A DNA stretch of 64,000 nt from Asterochloris sp. CNOR1 (GCA_963969365.1 OZ017752.1:1240001-1304000); one strand, 5' to 3'. Shown: positions 36,401 through 47,681, counted from the first letter of the stretch. Notes: a model not told the origin generated them from the letters alone. Program-made: numbers and translations.

Positions 36401-39400
36401 CTGGCAGCCCTGCCATCCACTTATACAAGACCTGTGCTGCTTTGGAGGGCGTTGCTGACTATTGCATGACCCAGTGCGTTGCAAAGACCATCCCCAGCAG
36501 GCGTGGCGATTCCAGACCACACCGAAGCTGGTATGGGAAGTGCTCCTGCGGAGTGCTGTTGAACATCGCGACAGCTGCGGACACTCTGTCAAAGGTCTTG
36601 CAGGCGCTCTCTCTCCTTGACAGATAGCATCATGCTCCTACACCAATGGTTCTTCAGGTCCCCAGCACCATGTAACACTGTGCTGTGTGGTGCCTCCCAG
36701 GAAGCACTGCAGCTTCACACGGGTGCAGCTGCAGCCTTAGTAAGCACATTAGCCGCGTCTACCATCATTTCCATGGCTCTGCAAGTCCCCAGGGACACAG
36801 AGAGCGTGCTGGCCCAGCACACCTGCTGCACCTGCACATCCCTCCAGGAGGTAATCCTGTCTGTCCCTGCTGCGCTGCAGGTCCCCAGCGACACAGACAT
36901 CGTGCTCGCTCAGCTGCGCATGGAACGCCGTGCCCGCACCAGTGTGCCCGTCCCGCCCTCCACTTTTGCTGAGGATGTTGCCGGCATCACAGGTCAGCCA
37001 CAAGCGTTTGCACGCTGGCCCGAGGCGGCACACCGTTGCCCTTCACCTTTGATGCACTGTGGCTGGCATGAAAGAGTCAGCCTGCCATTTGTATGTCAAC
37101 CAAACCGTGGAAAGCTGCCAGAGTACTGCCCTGCTGCTTTGCACCTGGCATCATAGGTCAGGCACTGTAAATTGCATGCTGCTGTAAAGTGTACACAGTT
37201 GCACCGCTGCTTTACAAAACATTTGGCAGCCAGGTCTGTCTGGAGGCACTGTGCCTTACCTGCTGGGCACTGGCTGCTCTCTGCCTGAGCTGGTGACAGT
37301 CCCTGTATGTACAACTACTTGAGTCAAACACCCATGGGGAGCCGTTTTGTGTACAAACTGCTGGACAAGTGGGCTGTGTGGAGTCACAGGGCCGTTGCCA
37401 TCCTGAGCTCAGGCCTGTGACCCAAGCCGCACTTCCCTCCTGCTGCAGGCTTCTCTGGCAGCAGCGGGACAAGCAGCACCAGCGTGTTTGCCCTGGGCTC
37501 AGGTGCCCTGGCCCACCAGGAGTCCTCAGCCAGCCAGGACAGCCTGGACTCTGCTGGCAGCGGCAGCAGCAAGCGCGCCTGGCCGCGGCGCATGGCCAAG
37601 TTCCTGAGCGCCTGCAGCGGCACGCTCAGCAGCGCTGGAAGCGGTGAGCTGCCTGAAGCACATCCGGGCATGATGCGGGGAGGTTTGACCATTTGGGACT
37701 GGGTGCCTCTGGACACTACCCTGGGCCAGGCTTGAGTCCACGTGACCCTTTGCGACTGCTTTCTGTCAGCCTTCCGGGCCCTGGGTGGGGAAGAGGGGTG
37801 AGGCAATGCTGCTGTGGGCCGCCTGCAGCTCTGGCAGAGGTGATCAGTCCCTGCTGCAATGCTGTCTGGGTCAGGCAATGTGCAATGAGAGGTGTCTGCC
37901 TCCCCAGCGCTCAGCAGCCTTGGCAGCCATGGCTGCTGCTGGGACACCTGGGTGACAGATGTCTGAACACAAAACCATCGATGCTAGAAAGTCCTCAAGG
38001 CGGCCATGTCCCTACAGGAGTTGTATTGTCTGGGACAAGGGGTGGCCTGCCGCCAGCACCAGGCTCTTCAGGTGCCACTGCAGCTTCAGGCTGTGTGCAA
38101 GCTGAGGCCTGGCAGGCTTTCATAGCAGGGTTCTGCGCTCATGGTGCTCCCCAGTGACACTGGGCCTGCCCTCCTGCAGCTGCAGGCGGCGTAGTGGACT
38201 CGATCTATGACACAGGCAGCCCCACCAACAGCAGCGCTGTGAAGCTGGATCTGGGGGAGCTCGGGGCGACCGATGCTGTGCTGTTGGGCCGGGGCTGGAA
38301 CCTGCCAGTACACATGTGCGCACAGCTTTCCACCTGATGCTGGCCTGCTGAGCTGCTAGTGGAGCCTGTCAGTGCACCTGCCAGCCTGCTCTGCTGCCCC
38401 TGGAGCCAATGCATGCTCCAAATCCTGGCTTGTTGCTAGAGCTCAAGCAGTGCTTTGAGTGAGCCAGCGTCAAAAGTGATGTCTCATTGCAAGGTGCATG
38501 CTGCTGCTACTGGCAGGACGTGCTTTCGTGGGGCTATGCTGCATGCACCTGCTGCCCGGCACAAACTGCAGAGGTGGCCATTCATGCTGCCTGGCCTCTC
38601 TGTCTTGTCCATATCCGGACCTGCAGGCCAGAAGGAAGCAGCGCAGGCACCACCTGGGAGGTCCTGGCCTGCAGGCCCTTGCATGTTTCTCTGTGCAGCT
38701 CTGATCTTGGCACCTTCTGCAACCGCATTGTGCTGTGCGTGCAGGGGGGTGCTGCGGGGGCGCTGTGACCACTTCAGGGCCCGCTGTGACAGCGGCATGA
38801 GGGATGCAGAGGACCGCGAGGTTCATGTGCCTGAGCATTTCTCTAAGGCAAGCCCTCAACAGAAGTGCGGGCCATGCAACGTCAGGGAATGTGCGCATGA
38901 TACTTTGGACAGGGCCTGCACAGCTGGGGCCAGGCTGAGGCAGAGGCGGAGTGAAGGCAAGGTACAGGCTTGGCCAGTCTTCTGGCTGCAGTCTGACTCC
39001 GCTTGCTGGATTTGCTGCCTGCAGGAGGTGGTCCAGACCTTTGTGCAGTACCTGTATGAGGACACCTTGGATGTGCGCACCGAGCCAGGGCACGCCGTGG
39101 TCGTGCTTCATTTGGGGCACTACTATGGGGCCACCCGCCTGGTGGGGCTGTGCGAGGGCCTCCTGGCCAAGGCCTTCAAGGCAGGGGACCCTGAGGACGA
39201 AGGTGGGTGTGCTGCAGTAGCAAACGCTGTGTCCAGCTTGCTACTGGCCATGGCCTTCAAGGCAGGGTGCAGGTCGGCACGCGGCAGCAGCAGACCCTGT
39301 GGCCAGGCTGAGGGGCGCTCTTGTGGGTGGTGCAGTTGGCGTTTTGGGCTTCATGTTTTGCAGGGGTTCAGTAGTCGGGCTTGTGCTCTCTGTGCAGAGC

Positions 39401-40141
39401 ATGTTCCCCAGGGTCCCATGCAGCTTGGACATGGAGATAGGCTGCTGTGGTGCCTGTCTGTGCATCTGAGGAGTTGATACCATCGATGACGCTGGAGCAG
39501 CTGATGCGGCTGGCTTGCCCTACAGAGACAAACACCATGGCTGCCCAGCTGCTGGCTCTAGCTGATGAGGCGGGGCTGCAGCGGCTGAAGAACGTGTGCC
39601 TGGATTACATCGCCCACCACTACTCCAGAGTGGCCTCCACCCAGGCGAGTGGCAGCAGGACTGCGGGTCTGCTGTTGGGCATACTGCTCACAGAGGCAGC
39701 AGTGCTTTGGGCACGGCTTGGTGTGTCCGCGGCGCAGAACCTGTGTCAAGCACGGCACTGATCCCCTGCCGGTGGTTAAACATTTGCTAGCTCAGCCTTG
39801 ACCTGATGAGGCACCCGTGCAGGCTGCCTTCTTGCCTTAGCTTCTGCCCCTTGGAAGTCTCTCATGAAGAGCAGCAGTTGATACCTTGCGCCTTTGCTGG
39901 CGTGTGAAGCCCTGTCCAGGCAGCACAGGGTGCCCGCTCTTTCTTGGCTGTTCTCTGTTTGTGCTGACGTGAAGCCAACTGCCTGCAGGCTTTCGAGGCC
40001 CTTTCCAAGCAGCAGGTGGCCATGGTGGCTGAGGAGGCCTGCCACCTGTACAACCACATGCATCAGCTCCTGCAGTCTGGACCCTGCAGCCCCACGCTGC
40101 AGGCTTACGGCAGCAGGCAGAGGCTGAATACCCAGCCATGA
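33488..40141 (+). CDS. Protein isoaspartyl O-methyltransferase fused to a BTB domain
   Basis: Twelve exons (33488-33574, 34072-34232, 34912-35088, 35454-35676, 36108-36302, 36881-36992, 37449-37643, 38180-38315, 38745-38847, 39025-39202, 39526-39644, 39989-40141) join in consistent phase to about 613 residues. Residues 1-29 are acidic (SSSDSEAEE). Residues about 30-320 are a PIMT domain: NNEELVANLKKHGAI, the substrate-pocket motif ISAPHMHA, SAM motif I VLDVGSGCG, AYDRIHVGA and GGLIVTPV. A Ser/Gly linker (about 320-385) leads to a BTB/POZ fold (about 400-560): AVLLGRGWNLPVHM, VLRGRCDHFRA, FVQYLYEDTLDV and LLALADEAGLQRLKNVCLDY. PIMT methylates L-isoaspartyl residues in aged proteins; BTB domains dimerise and can bind CUL3. 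Catalytic motifs look intact. Two donors are GC (38848, 39645). Three introns or intron groups carry echoes of this gene's exon edges. Confidence 0.9.
34722..34965. repeat. Three-unit echo ladder before PIMT exon 3
   Basis: Units at about 34722-34768, 34815-34875 and 34905-34965; the last contains the true exon start at 34912. Translations stay similar: RDAVTCAMCVCPGDAVDFTP, SRACHVRTCNKGFIAQ and EGVTRAMRMCPRNAFVPQ. Spacing is about 90 nt. Confidence 0.8.
36652..36920. repeat. Three-unit echo ladder before PIMT exon 6
   Basis: GTCCCCAGCGACACAGACAT with CGTGCT at the true exon start (36881) is echoed at about 36776-36820 (GTCCCCAGGGACACAGAGAG with CGTGCT) and more weakly at 36652-36690 (GTCCCCAGCACCAT with ACTGTGCT). 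Spacings are about 100 and 124 nt. Confidence 0.8.
39155..39275. repeat. Donor-side echo after BTB exon 10
   Basis: The exon end CTGGCCAAGGCCTTCAAGGC with AGGG (about 39166-39190) recurs in the next intron as CTGGCCATGGCCTTCAAGGC with AGGG at about 39244-39268. Confidence 0.75.
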
Positions 40142-40192
40142 GGCGGCTCAGCACCTGGAGGGCTGCCTGCCTATGCAGCAGCAGGCCCGCCC

Positions 40193-40197
40193 TGTAA
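40193..40197 (+). terminator. Poly(A) signal TGTAA (PIMT-BTB gene)
   Basis: TGTAA lies 52 nt past the stop at 40141, which supports the 3' end chosen for the fusion gene. Confidence 0.55.
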
Positions 40198-41716
40198 CAC
40201 ATGCTGCCGGATGAAGGCATACAGGGGTTTTCTTCCAAGACTTGTTACTTTCAGCCTGGCTGGCTCAATTGCTTGTACACTTCGTACCTTTCCCAGCCTC
40301 ATTGTGCAGGGACCTCGATGAAAATTGAGGCCACGTAGCATATTGAAGGTGCTGTTGTCATGTACTGATGAAGGCTTATAGAGGGTCTCAATAGCTTTTT
40401 GTGTCTCAGCCAACACATCTGCACTTACAGTGTGTTCACTGTAGAAACCCATTGCCTCCTGAACAAAAGGCCTGCGTGCATGTCGCCCACTTCCTATTTG
40501 TAGTAAATCAACCATGGGTCTTTGGAGCGTGCATTGTCATTGATGGCAACACCAGACAGCAACTTGAAATGTGCTTCACAGACACCTTCGACGCTGTTGT
40601 GGCAGACGCCAGCTGTGAGAAAGCTCATTCAATATGTGATTCCTCTACATGGCATTGGACTCCTACATGCATGTGCACAGATGCACATCATTGAAGGAGA
40701 TGCGTGCAGCAGGCACCAGAGGCCTCTTCTTGGCAGGCACTATTTATTGCCAACTGCTGGAAGTCTGTTTGGGGTCCCCTGTGTTGCTTGCAAGCCACAT
40801 TACTACCCACCTATTGACCAGGCTGATGAAAGATTCATGAGGCCTGCCAGTGTGGTCAATGACTGCTGACTCAGGTAAGTGGCTCCTAATGGCTGGTTGG
40901 TGTCATAGGAGAGGTTGCCTGTGGCTATGCTCAAGGCTGTGGCATGGCGCTGAAGTTGCCAATCCAATCAGGGCCGCGTGCAGTGTTGGAGCGGCTAGAT
41001 TCACACTCCAGGCCACAGTGATGTCGGTCACAGTGCCAAAGCCAGGCAAGCGCCCTGCAGCTGTGTCAGCTGCAGATGGCTGCCAGTGCCTGTTCATGAT
41101 AGCCTGGCAGGAAGGCTTGCCACCATCTGCAGCCATTCAGGACCTGTGCCAGACACCTCAAATCTGTGAGGGTGCACACCACGATGCTGCAGCATGATGC
41201 GGCATGCCTGCACTGTGCTGCCTGACTTGGTCACGCTGCATTGAAATGACCGATGGCCAGTGTCCATGACGTCAATTGCAGCTGAACTGTAGGCCAGCAC
41301 TGCAGCTGTTTTGTAGGCCAGCACTGCACTGTTCAGCACCATGCCTGATTTGCTGGTGCATTGGAGCCCAGATCAGAGCCAGCAGGGCTGTTGTTGTGAG
41401 GGACAGTGCCTTCTGTCATGGTGCTTAGAGCCCTTGACCTGGTGACCTCTCCTGCCTGCTCTTGGCAGCAGTGGAGCCAGCCTGTACATCATGAGACTGC
41501 TGCACAATGTGCACTGGCGCCTGAATTGCCTGGACAGGGGTTGCTGCCAGCCTGCTTCTTTGTGTGGTGACGATGTCATGCAAGACATAGTTTTGCAGCA
41601 GGCGCAGCCAAGACACAAAGCAGTGTAGCCCTTGGACAGCTTCTGAGTACCAAAATTGTCCAGCACTGCTCAAGCGGAGCTGCAGCTGTGTGCAAAACTC
41701 AAGGGTTGTGAGGTAC
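40198..41716. other. Convergent intergenic region with coding-like stretches on both strands
   Basis: This lies between the 3' ends of the PIMT-BTB and kinase genes and is AT-richer than either. Two minus-strand frames look protein-like: about 40500-40625 (AGVCHNSVEGVCEAHFKLLS, INDNARSKDPWLIYYK then stop) and 40171-40515 (EAMGFYSEHTVSADVLAETQ). The plus strand is also open at 40401-40694. A duplication of TGTAGGCCAGCACTGCA-like sequence lies at 41288-41335. No family could be recognised. Confidence 0.4.
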
Positions 41717-41721
41717 TTACA
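41717..41721 (-). terminator. Poly(A) signal TGTAA (kinase gene)
   Basis: TTACA on the plus strand is TGTAA on the gene strand, about 95 nt past the stop at 41816. Confidence 0.5.
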
Positions 41722-41815
41722 ATGATGAAATCAATTGAAGAAGGTGTGGGCAGACAGCAACGGGTTCACAGCGTTCTTGTGGTCCTACAATCAATGATTG
41801 CGCAGCACCTGCATT

Positions 41816-44800
41816 TCAGAACATGAATGGGCCTTGCATGCCGAAAGGCCCCATGAGGCCTCCTCCACGCCTGCTCATTTGCCACATGATCTGCTGCATC
41901 ATGCGCTGCTGCTGCAGCATCGCCATCTGCCGCCGCCGCTGGGACAGCATCCGCATCTGCTGCTTCTGTGCAGGCGTGAATGCTGACCTGCATGTGATAT
42001 AGCAAGGTGTCAGGCATTTGCCCTGGCCAGGGTGGATGCAGCAGATGCCCAAGGACCTTCCTGCCCACAGCAAGGACCAAGGGCTGTTGAAGTTATAGCA
42101 GCAAGCAGCCCCACCTGCCTCGCAACATGACAAGCTTCTGCTTAGACAGCAGGTCACGCACAAGCTGGAGATGCAGCAAGCTGCCCACAGTAGCAGTGCC
42201 CACCTGTGCTCATACTGTGGCTCATCATCAGGCAAGCTGAAGCCAAAGCCACGCTGCTGCTGCTGCTGCTGCCTGGGAGGTCCTGACCGCACGCGAGATG
42301 AGGGCCGCCGCCTGCCCCCAGACAGGGCTTGTGCCCAGATGGGCAGCGTCAGGGCCACAAATGGAAAGAGTGGGCCAGCAAACACAGAGGCGGCTGCCAG
42401 AGTCAGGATAATGGCCCCAGGGTTGGGGCTCTGTCCCACCAGCTCTGGCTCAGGGCTGGATGTGCTTTCCTGGAACCCGATGACCTCTGGACTCTGCAGA
42501 AGTACAGACCTGGACTGGTGAAGAGCCTGGGAGACGTCAGCTCACGTAAACTTGCAAGGGCGCCCTGATGCTTGTCACTCCTGAGCGCCCCACTTGAGCA
42601 CAGCTATTTGCGCAAGTGCAGATAGCTCAGCAAGGCTGTTCTGCCCGATAGACTCAAACTCCTCAGGCGGACTCAAGCACATGCCCACTCCCCGGTGCAG
42701 TGTCATCGGGCATGCCGCCCCTGCTAGACTAGACAGCAAAAATTCGGCTTCATCATAACTCATCACAAACCTGCACATCTGCCAAGCATTGGAGGCAGCC
42801 ACCCCTGAGACGGGCTTTGACACACTGCGTCTCTCACCTGTGCAGTGCCGGCAGGGGTGTTGTTCTGGCTGGGGGCTGTCGTGGCCTGCTCCCAGGCGCT
42901 GCGCGCCCTGCTGCCCAGCCCCTGCAGCCTCTTCCAGCTGAACAGCTGCCGCACCCCCTGTTCCACCTTGTAGACAGCCTGGTCAACAGACAGTGGGCGC
43001 TCCACCGCCTTGCCTGCCAGCATGGCACGGGCCTCCGCTGCGGTCAGCCTGTCCTCCCAGGCTGGCTCCAAAAGGCCAGCCAGCAGAGCCTGCATCTGTG
43101 GGGAGGCCTTGAGGCTGCTCAGGTCGAGGCGGAGGCGACGCTGGGGGAAAGCGCTGGGTGGCTTGCCTGCAATTGCAGAGGTACCATCGGGTCTCAGCAA
43201 CCAAGAGAGGCATGGCTTGAGTAGGCTCTGGCACTGACAAATGGTCATCGACCTGGAGCAGGCACAAGAGAGGGGACAGGCCCTCAGTGGAAGCAGGCAG
43301 ACTGAGGAGGTGCCCAGCCCCTGACAGCCCGCTGAAGGGTGAGCAGACCAACTTCACCTGAAATGAGGTACACCAGGGTGGCCCCCAGGCCATACAGGTC
43401 GCTGCCTGGCTGTGTCTGGCCACGCATCTGCTCAGGAGCAGCAAAACCCCAAGTGCCTGTAAAGGTTCCGGCATCAATTAACTGGGTGGCGGCTGCCTCC
43501 TCTGCTTGCAGCTGCCTCATGGCCCCAAAATCCACCAACAGGCAGCGGCCACCAGGCTTGCCACCCTCCAGGACAACATTCTCTGGCCTGCACAGAGGCA
43601 ATGCAAGGTGTGAGTAGGGAGTGAGGCCGGGCCGCACATAAGTCATGGAGGGACAGGCTGCAGGGCCGCAACCCCTTCCAGTACTGCTGCGGGGTGCAGG
43701 AGGGGCCACGGGGCCACAGTCTAGCTACTGAAGCAGCAGGGCTGCTGGCATGGGGCCGCAGCAGAGACTCTGTGCAAGCTGCCCAAGCAGGCAGCTGTGG
43801 CAGCACGAGGCTGAAACAGCCTCTCTCAAGAGGGCTCACTTGATGTCGCCATGCACAATACGCTTGCTCTGAAGGTACTGGGTTGTGCGCAGCAGCTGGT
43901 CGGCAATGCGCTGCACATCAGTCTCTGAAGGTGTCCAGCCGCTGGCCACCAGGTCGCCAAGCGTCTTGCCCTCTACCAGCTCCTGCAAGCAGAGCACCTG
44001 TCAGTGCACGGAGTGCTATGTTGCAGGCAGACAGCAGTGCAGCAGGTGCTGAGATCTGTGCATTGCGCAACCCAACAGCAGTGCAGCAGGTGCCAACTCT
44101 GGATGCGGAGCGACGGTCAGTGAGCGTTGTGCGGGGAGCTGCAAGCGGCAGCAGTGCAGCTGGTGTTCGCAAAGTATGCCGGAAGCCAGCACTGCCGCCA
44201 CCAGACCCCAGATGCCGCCAAGCAGAACCTACATGTGGCACTGGGCGGGGGCAGGGGAGCGCGGCAGAAGGTGTAGAGTAACAACTTAACAAACAGGAAG
44301 GGTAGTTACTTGGCTGCAATGCAGAGCAACACATCGTCCTGCAGCAAATCAGAGGCGCCCCAGACAATGTAGCTTGTGGCACAAAAGGCTGTGGATGCAG
44401 CGGGTGTCGGAGCAGGATATCACTGGCATGGGATGGAAGGGCAAGCAGCCCCAGTCCCCACCTGGACCAGGAAGAAGCCCCTGTCCGAGGCAGTGTCCAC
44501 CTCGAAGTACTCCACGAAACGGGGGATGCCCTCGTGGCGCAGCCCCTGCAGCGCCCTGGCCTCCCGCTCGAAGAGCTCCAGCTGGCGCCAGTCCTGCATG
44601 CTGCGCAGCGTGAGGGCCTTGATGGCCACCAGGCCACCCCCGGGGCGCTGTGCCTGCAGCAGGGCCAACCACGAGTCAGTGCGGCCCCCTTGCAGCACCG
44701 ACTGCAATGTGTGCTGGCTTGGCTGGCGGATGGTGGCAACAGTGCTGGGGGCCTGGCCAGTGGGTGCATGTGCATATCATGCAGCAACAGCACCAAGCTG

Positions 44801-45339
44801 CACAGTCTCAGAAGCTATGAGCACCTGGACTTGCAGAAGCAGCCAGCTGCATGGCAGCCTGGCATGGCCAGCACTGCAGCAGCTGGAAGAAGGTGTGATG
44901 ATCAATGCCATGATGCATGCACCTTGTAGGCGACGCTGCCAGTTCCCTGCCCAATCTTCTTCATGACGGTATAGCGCCCTCCAATGCGGTCCCCAGGCTT
45001 GTAGTCTCGCTGGGGCCCAGCGATGGGGAAGGCCTGGGTGTCGATGACCTCTTGTGGGGCATCAAAGGACAGTGATGCAGGCACCGGCTTCTGATCATCT
45101 CCGTCTGAGAAGTCTTTGGCAGCCATTACCTGGACAGCGCGGCGCTGGGACCCTGCAGGAGGCCAAAAATATTGGCATAAGAGGGTGCTGCTGACACAAC
45201 AACATGGGAGAGGACATCCCAGGGGAAACCCAAGCAGCAATGTGCCAGGTTCAGAGGTCACCTTGCCGATGCAGCTTGGCAGTCTGCTGCTGGCGATGAC
45301 TGGGCTTGAACAGGTTGGTGCCGGCAAAAGCTCTGCTGC
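41816..45339 (-). CDS. Cyanobacterial-type Ser/Thr kinase with transit-like leader and membrane hairpin
   Basis: Minus-strand exons: about 45262-45339 (SRAFAGTNLFKPSHRQQQT, transit-peptide-like), 44927-45153 (QRRAVQVMAAKDF and the P-loop GQGTGSVAYK), about 44462-44655 (VAIKAL with the catalytic Lys, FEREARAL with the helix C Glu), about 43843-43982 (ELVEGKTLGDL, IVHGDIK), 43358-43588 (PENVVL, LLVDFGAM, GFAAPEQMRG, SDLYGLGATLVYL), 42839-43168 (kinase C-lobe end and linker), about 42212-42493 and 41816-41986. APEQ and SDLYGLGATL are typical of cyanobacterial STKs. The catalytic loop has HGD instead of HRD. The last exons add a hydrophobic pair (AIILTLAAASVFAGPLFPFV and onward) and a Gln/Met/Arg-rich tail. 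Phases agree from the Lys exon to the stop. No in-frame ATG precedes the leader exon; the first ATG is at 45126, so a short upstream exon is likely. Plastid location is inference. Confidence 0.8.
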
Positions 45340-45641
45340 CTGCAGCGACAGATGTCAACTATGAATGGCAGGGTGCATCCATGCATTGCCAAAGCTCACG
45401 AGGACCAACCATAGTGCTGCAGCCTCTGCTGTCCTGATTCTGCTGAAGAACCTCTTGTGCTGGGAGAGTGCAGTGTAGTCTGCATGTTTAATGTGCTCAA
45501 CAGTGTGTTCTGAGATGTTTTCTGAGATAAGCTGCGGGATCCCTTCCTCTAGGCTGGTCGTATTGGATGGTGTTGACAGAGCTGACTGTGTCTCATGGTC
45601 ACCATGGGTGACGTGCCTTTGACCATTTAGAAGCCAAACCA

Positions 45642-45654
45642 GAAGCTTCCAGGA
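45642..45654 (+). promoter_or_regulatory. Heat-shock element
   Basis: AGAAGCTTCCAGGA contains GAA, TTC and GGA units at exact 5-nt spacing, a near-perfect three-unit HSE (consensus nGAAnnTTCnnGAAn). It sits 24 nt upstream of the TATA box of the HSP20 gene. Confidence 0.65.
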
Positions 45655-45678
45655 TCTGCGAGCTGTCCTCTGAGAGTT

Positions 45679-45683
45679 TATAA
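45679..45683 (+). promoter_or_regulatory. TATA box of the HSP20 gene
   Basis: GTTTATAAGCC places TATAA at 45679-45683, about 80 nt before the ATG at 45762, leaving room for a 50 nt 5' UTR. Confidence 0.6.
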
Positions 45684-45761
45684 GCCCTACATTGCCACAC
45701 ATTCCTCACTTCTGCTCTTTCAGCAGCAATATCAGGCAGCATTCAAGGCGAACAGACAATC

Positions 45762-47200
45762 ATGGCCACTGCAATGCTGACATCTCCGGTCACTCTGTCT
45801 GGTGCCACTCAGCTGCGCATCAGGAGGTCCAGCCCTGGCAACCAGCTGAAAGCCCTCATCCAGTCTAAGGGTAGCCCAGCTTCAAGGTGGGCACATCTCT
45901 CACCTGGTAGCTTGCTCTGCTGCATGCCTCGGTGCCGCATGTGGTAGCTCATATTCAAGTTGCAGTTGGCCAGGTCTGGGGCTCACGACATGCAACTCTG
46001 ATGCAGGCGCTATGTCGCCCCTTCAGCACACATGTGCGGCCCCTCCAGACGCAACTGGAACAGGCGCATGATGGACCCCTTCCAGATCCCCATGATGGGC
46101 CCAATGTCAGGCGCCATCAGCTGGGAGCTGGGCCCCAATGGCTGGTCTGCCAAGCAGCACAAGTCCAACCAGCAGCAAAACCTCTGGTTCCCAGTGAGTG
46201 CCTCATGCGCATGTGCGTGCTGGCCCATGACTCTGTGACAGCCCATGTGAGGTGCTGTGTCTGCCAGGCTGTTCTCACTCTCGGTTGCTTTGAATAAGTA
46301 AAGTGCACGACACCACCTGAGCGTTGCCAGTATCTGCAGGTGGATGTGGAGGAGACCAGGAACTCTTACCGGTGGTATGCAGATGTTCCAGGCCTCACCA
46401 AAGACAATATTCAGGTGAGCAGTGCTGGCCTGCTTCTTGCAGCTTCCATGAGCTGATGTGTCTACATGGTGCAGCAGAGTTTCTTCTGTTTGCACATCAG
46501 GCATGCACTGCACACCAGGCATGCACTGCAGCTGGCAGCTGCAAGGACAGCCTGGCTGCATGGCACAGGGCATCATGCTGTCTTCCTCCACCCACCTTTG
46601 CCCACTGCCGCTTGTCGGCTGCCTTGTCGCTGGCAGATCTGCTGGATTCATGCCCACGTCAGACTGGCTTGTGTGCTTTCGATGCTTCCCTGCTGCAGTC
46701 CTCCTGAGCAGCCCCACCTGTGCCCACAGGTGCAAGTCAGCCGGGAGAGGGAGCTGACCATTTCAGGGCACCGCCAGCGAGCCACTGCTGAGACTGCTGC
46801 CTCCCAGCCAGCTGATCAGGAGGGAGTTGTAGATGTTGGCTCCTCTGACAGTGAGGCTGACAGCAAGGTGAGCACTGCCATCTGCCCTGCTGCTGCAATA
46901 AGATGTTTTGTATGAGTTACTGGTGTGCAAACAGCAGCCTGCTTGCCCTCAATTGTCATTCTCAGCAGCCTGGCGTCATGTGCTGAGATGATGTCGGCAA
47001 ACCTGCAGGATGCTGGCGATGACTTCCAGAAGTCTCTGCAGCGCGAACGCCGCTTTGGCAGCTTTAAGCGCTCGTGGTCGCTGCCAGAGGATGCAGATGT
47101 CTCTGCCATCCGCGCCTCAGTGCAGCATGGCATCCTGTCTTTGACCATCAGCAAGACCAAGCCGTCAGAGCCTGAGGTTACCAGCATCCCCATTAACTGA
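45762..47200 (+). CDS. HSP20 small heat-shock protein, probably plastid-targeted
   Basis: Five exons in consistent phase (45762-45886, 46007-46193, 46340-46414, 46730-46867, 47009-47200) encode about 238 residues. Residues 1-65 are Ser/Thr/Arg-rich with few acidic residues (MATAMLTSPVTLSGATQLRI), like a plastid transit peptide. A Met-rich segment follows (DPFQIPMMGPMSG), as in plastid sHSP N-arms. The alpha-crystallin domain spans about 115-235: NSYRWYADVPGLTKDNIQVQ, RERELTISGHR, FGSFKRSWSLPEDADVSAI and the closing HGILSLTISK. An acidic insert (VDVGSSDSEADSKDAGDD) sits in the loop before the FKRSWSLPED strand. The short tail ends TSIPIN, an I-x-I-like anchor. sHSPs are ATP-independent holdases that keep unfolding proteins soluble. 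The upstream HSE and TATA box fit heat induction. The kinase gene lies divergently upstream. Confidence 0.92.
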
Positions 47201-47298
47201 CCTTGCTGCAGCCTGGATTCTTTTATTCAACCAAACATTTGATCCATTCAATCCCAAATCTTGGCCCCCAGTCAGCACTTGTTTCTGCCTGTACTTCG

Positions 47299-47303
47299 TG
47301 TAA
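47299..47303 (+). terminator. Poly(A) signal TGTAA (HSP20 gene)
   Basis: TGTAA lies about 99 nt past the stop at 47200. Confidence 0.55.
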
Positions 47304-47681
47304 CAAAGCCATTTTATGACATAGCAGCAAATTTGCGTATAGGCGTAGGCAGCAACACCACCCACACACATGATGGCATGCAATGGTTCACACCTTAATG
47401 TTTGGGGCTGGAGGTTGCTTGCTGCCTTCTGCCCATCAGCAATATAGCATGTTGCCATGTATGTAGGTACCTTGATATGGAACATGGACTGTTTACACTT
47501 TGGGCCAAAGAGCATCAACTGTGGCTTGATATGCAAAAAGCTGTGTAGGACTTACCTTCAGCCTGTAGACAAAAGCTTTGACCCTAGGCAAGTAGGGATG
47601 CCTGACGGTGAGAATCCTTGTTATCTCAGTAAGATTGTGCTTGGAGGCACCCCAGACAGTGATGTCAGATGTTCTCAGTTT
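47304..47681. other. Convergent intergenic stretch
   Basis: AT-rich sequence between two convergent 3' ends. Open frames are short and I see no gene or repeat. Confidence 0.6.

Noticed and set aside
42575-42773. Minus-strand frame MSYDEAEFLLSSLAGAACPM inside the kinase gene as a coding exon
   Set aside because: The preceding kinase exon ends in phase 0, which would read this segment in a frame with an immediate stop. The next exon at 42493 joins in phase and continues sensibly.
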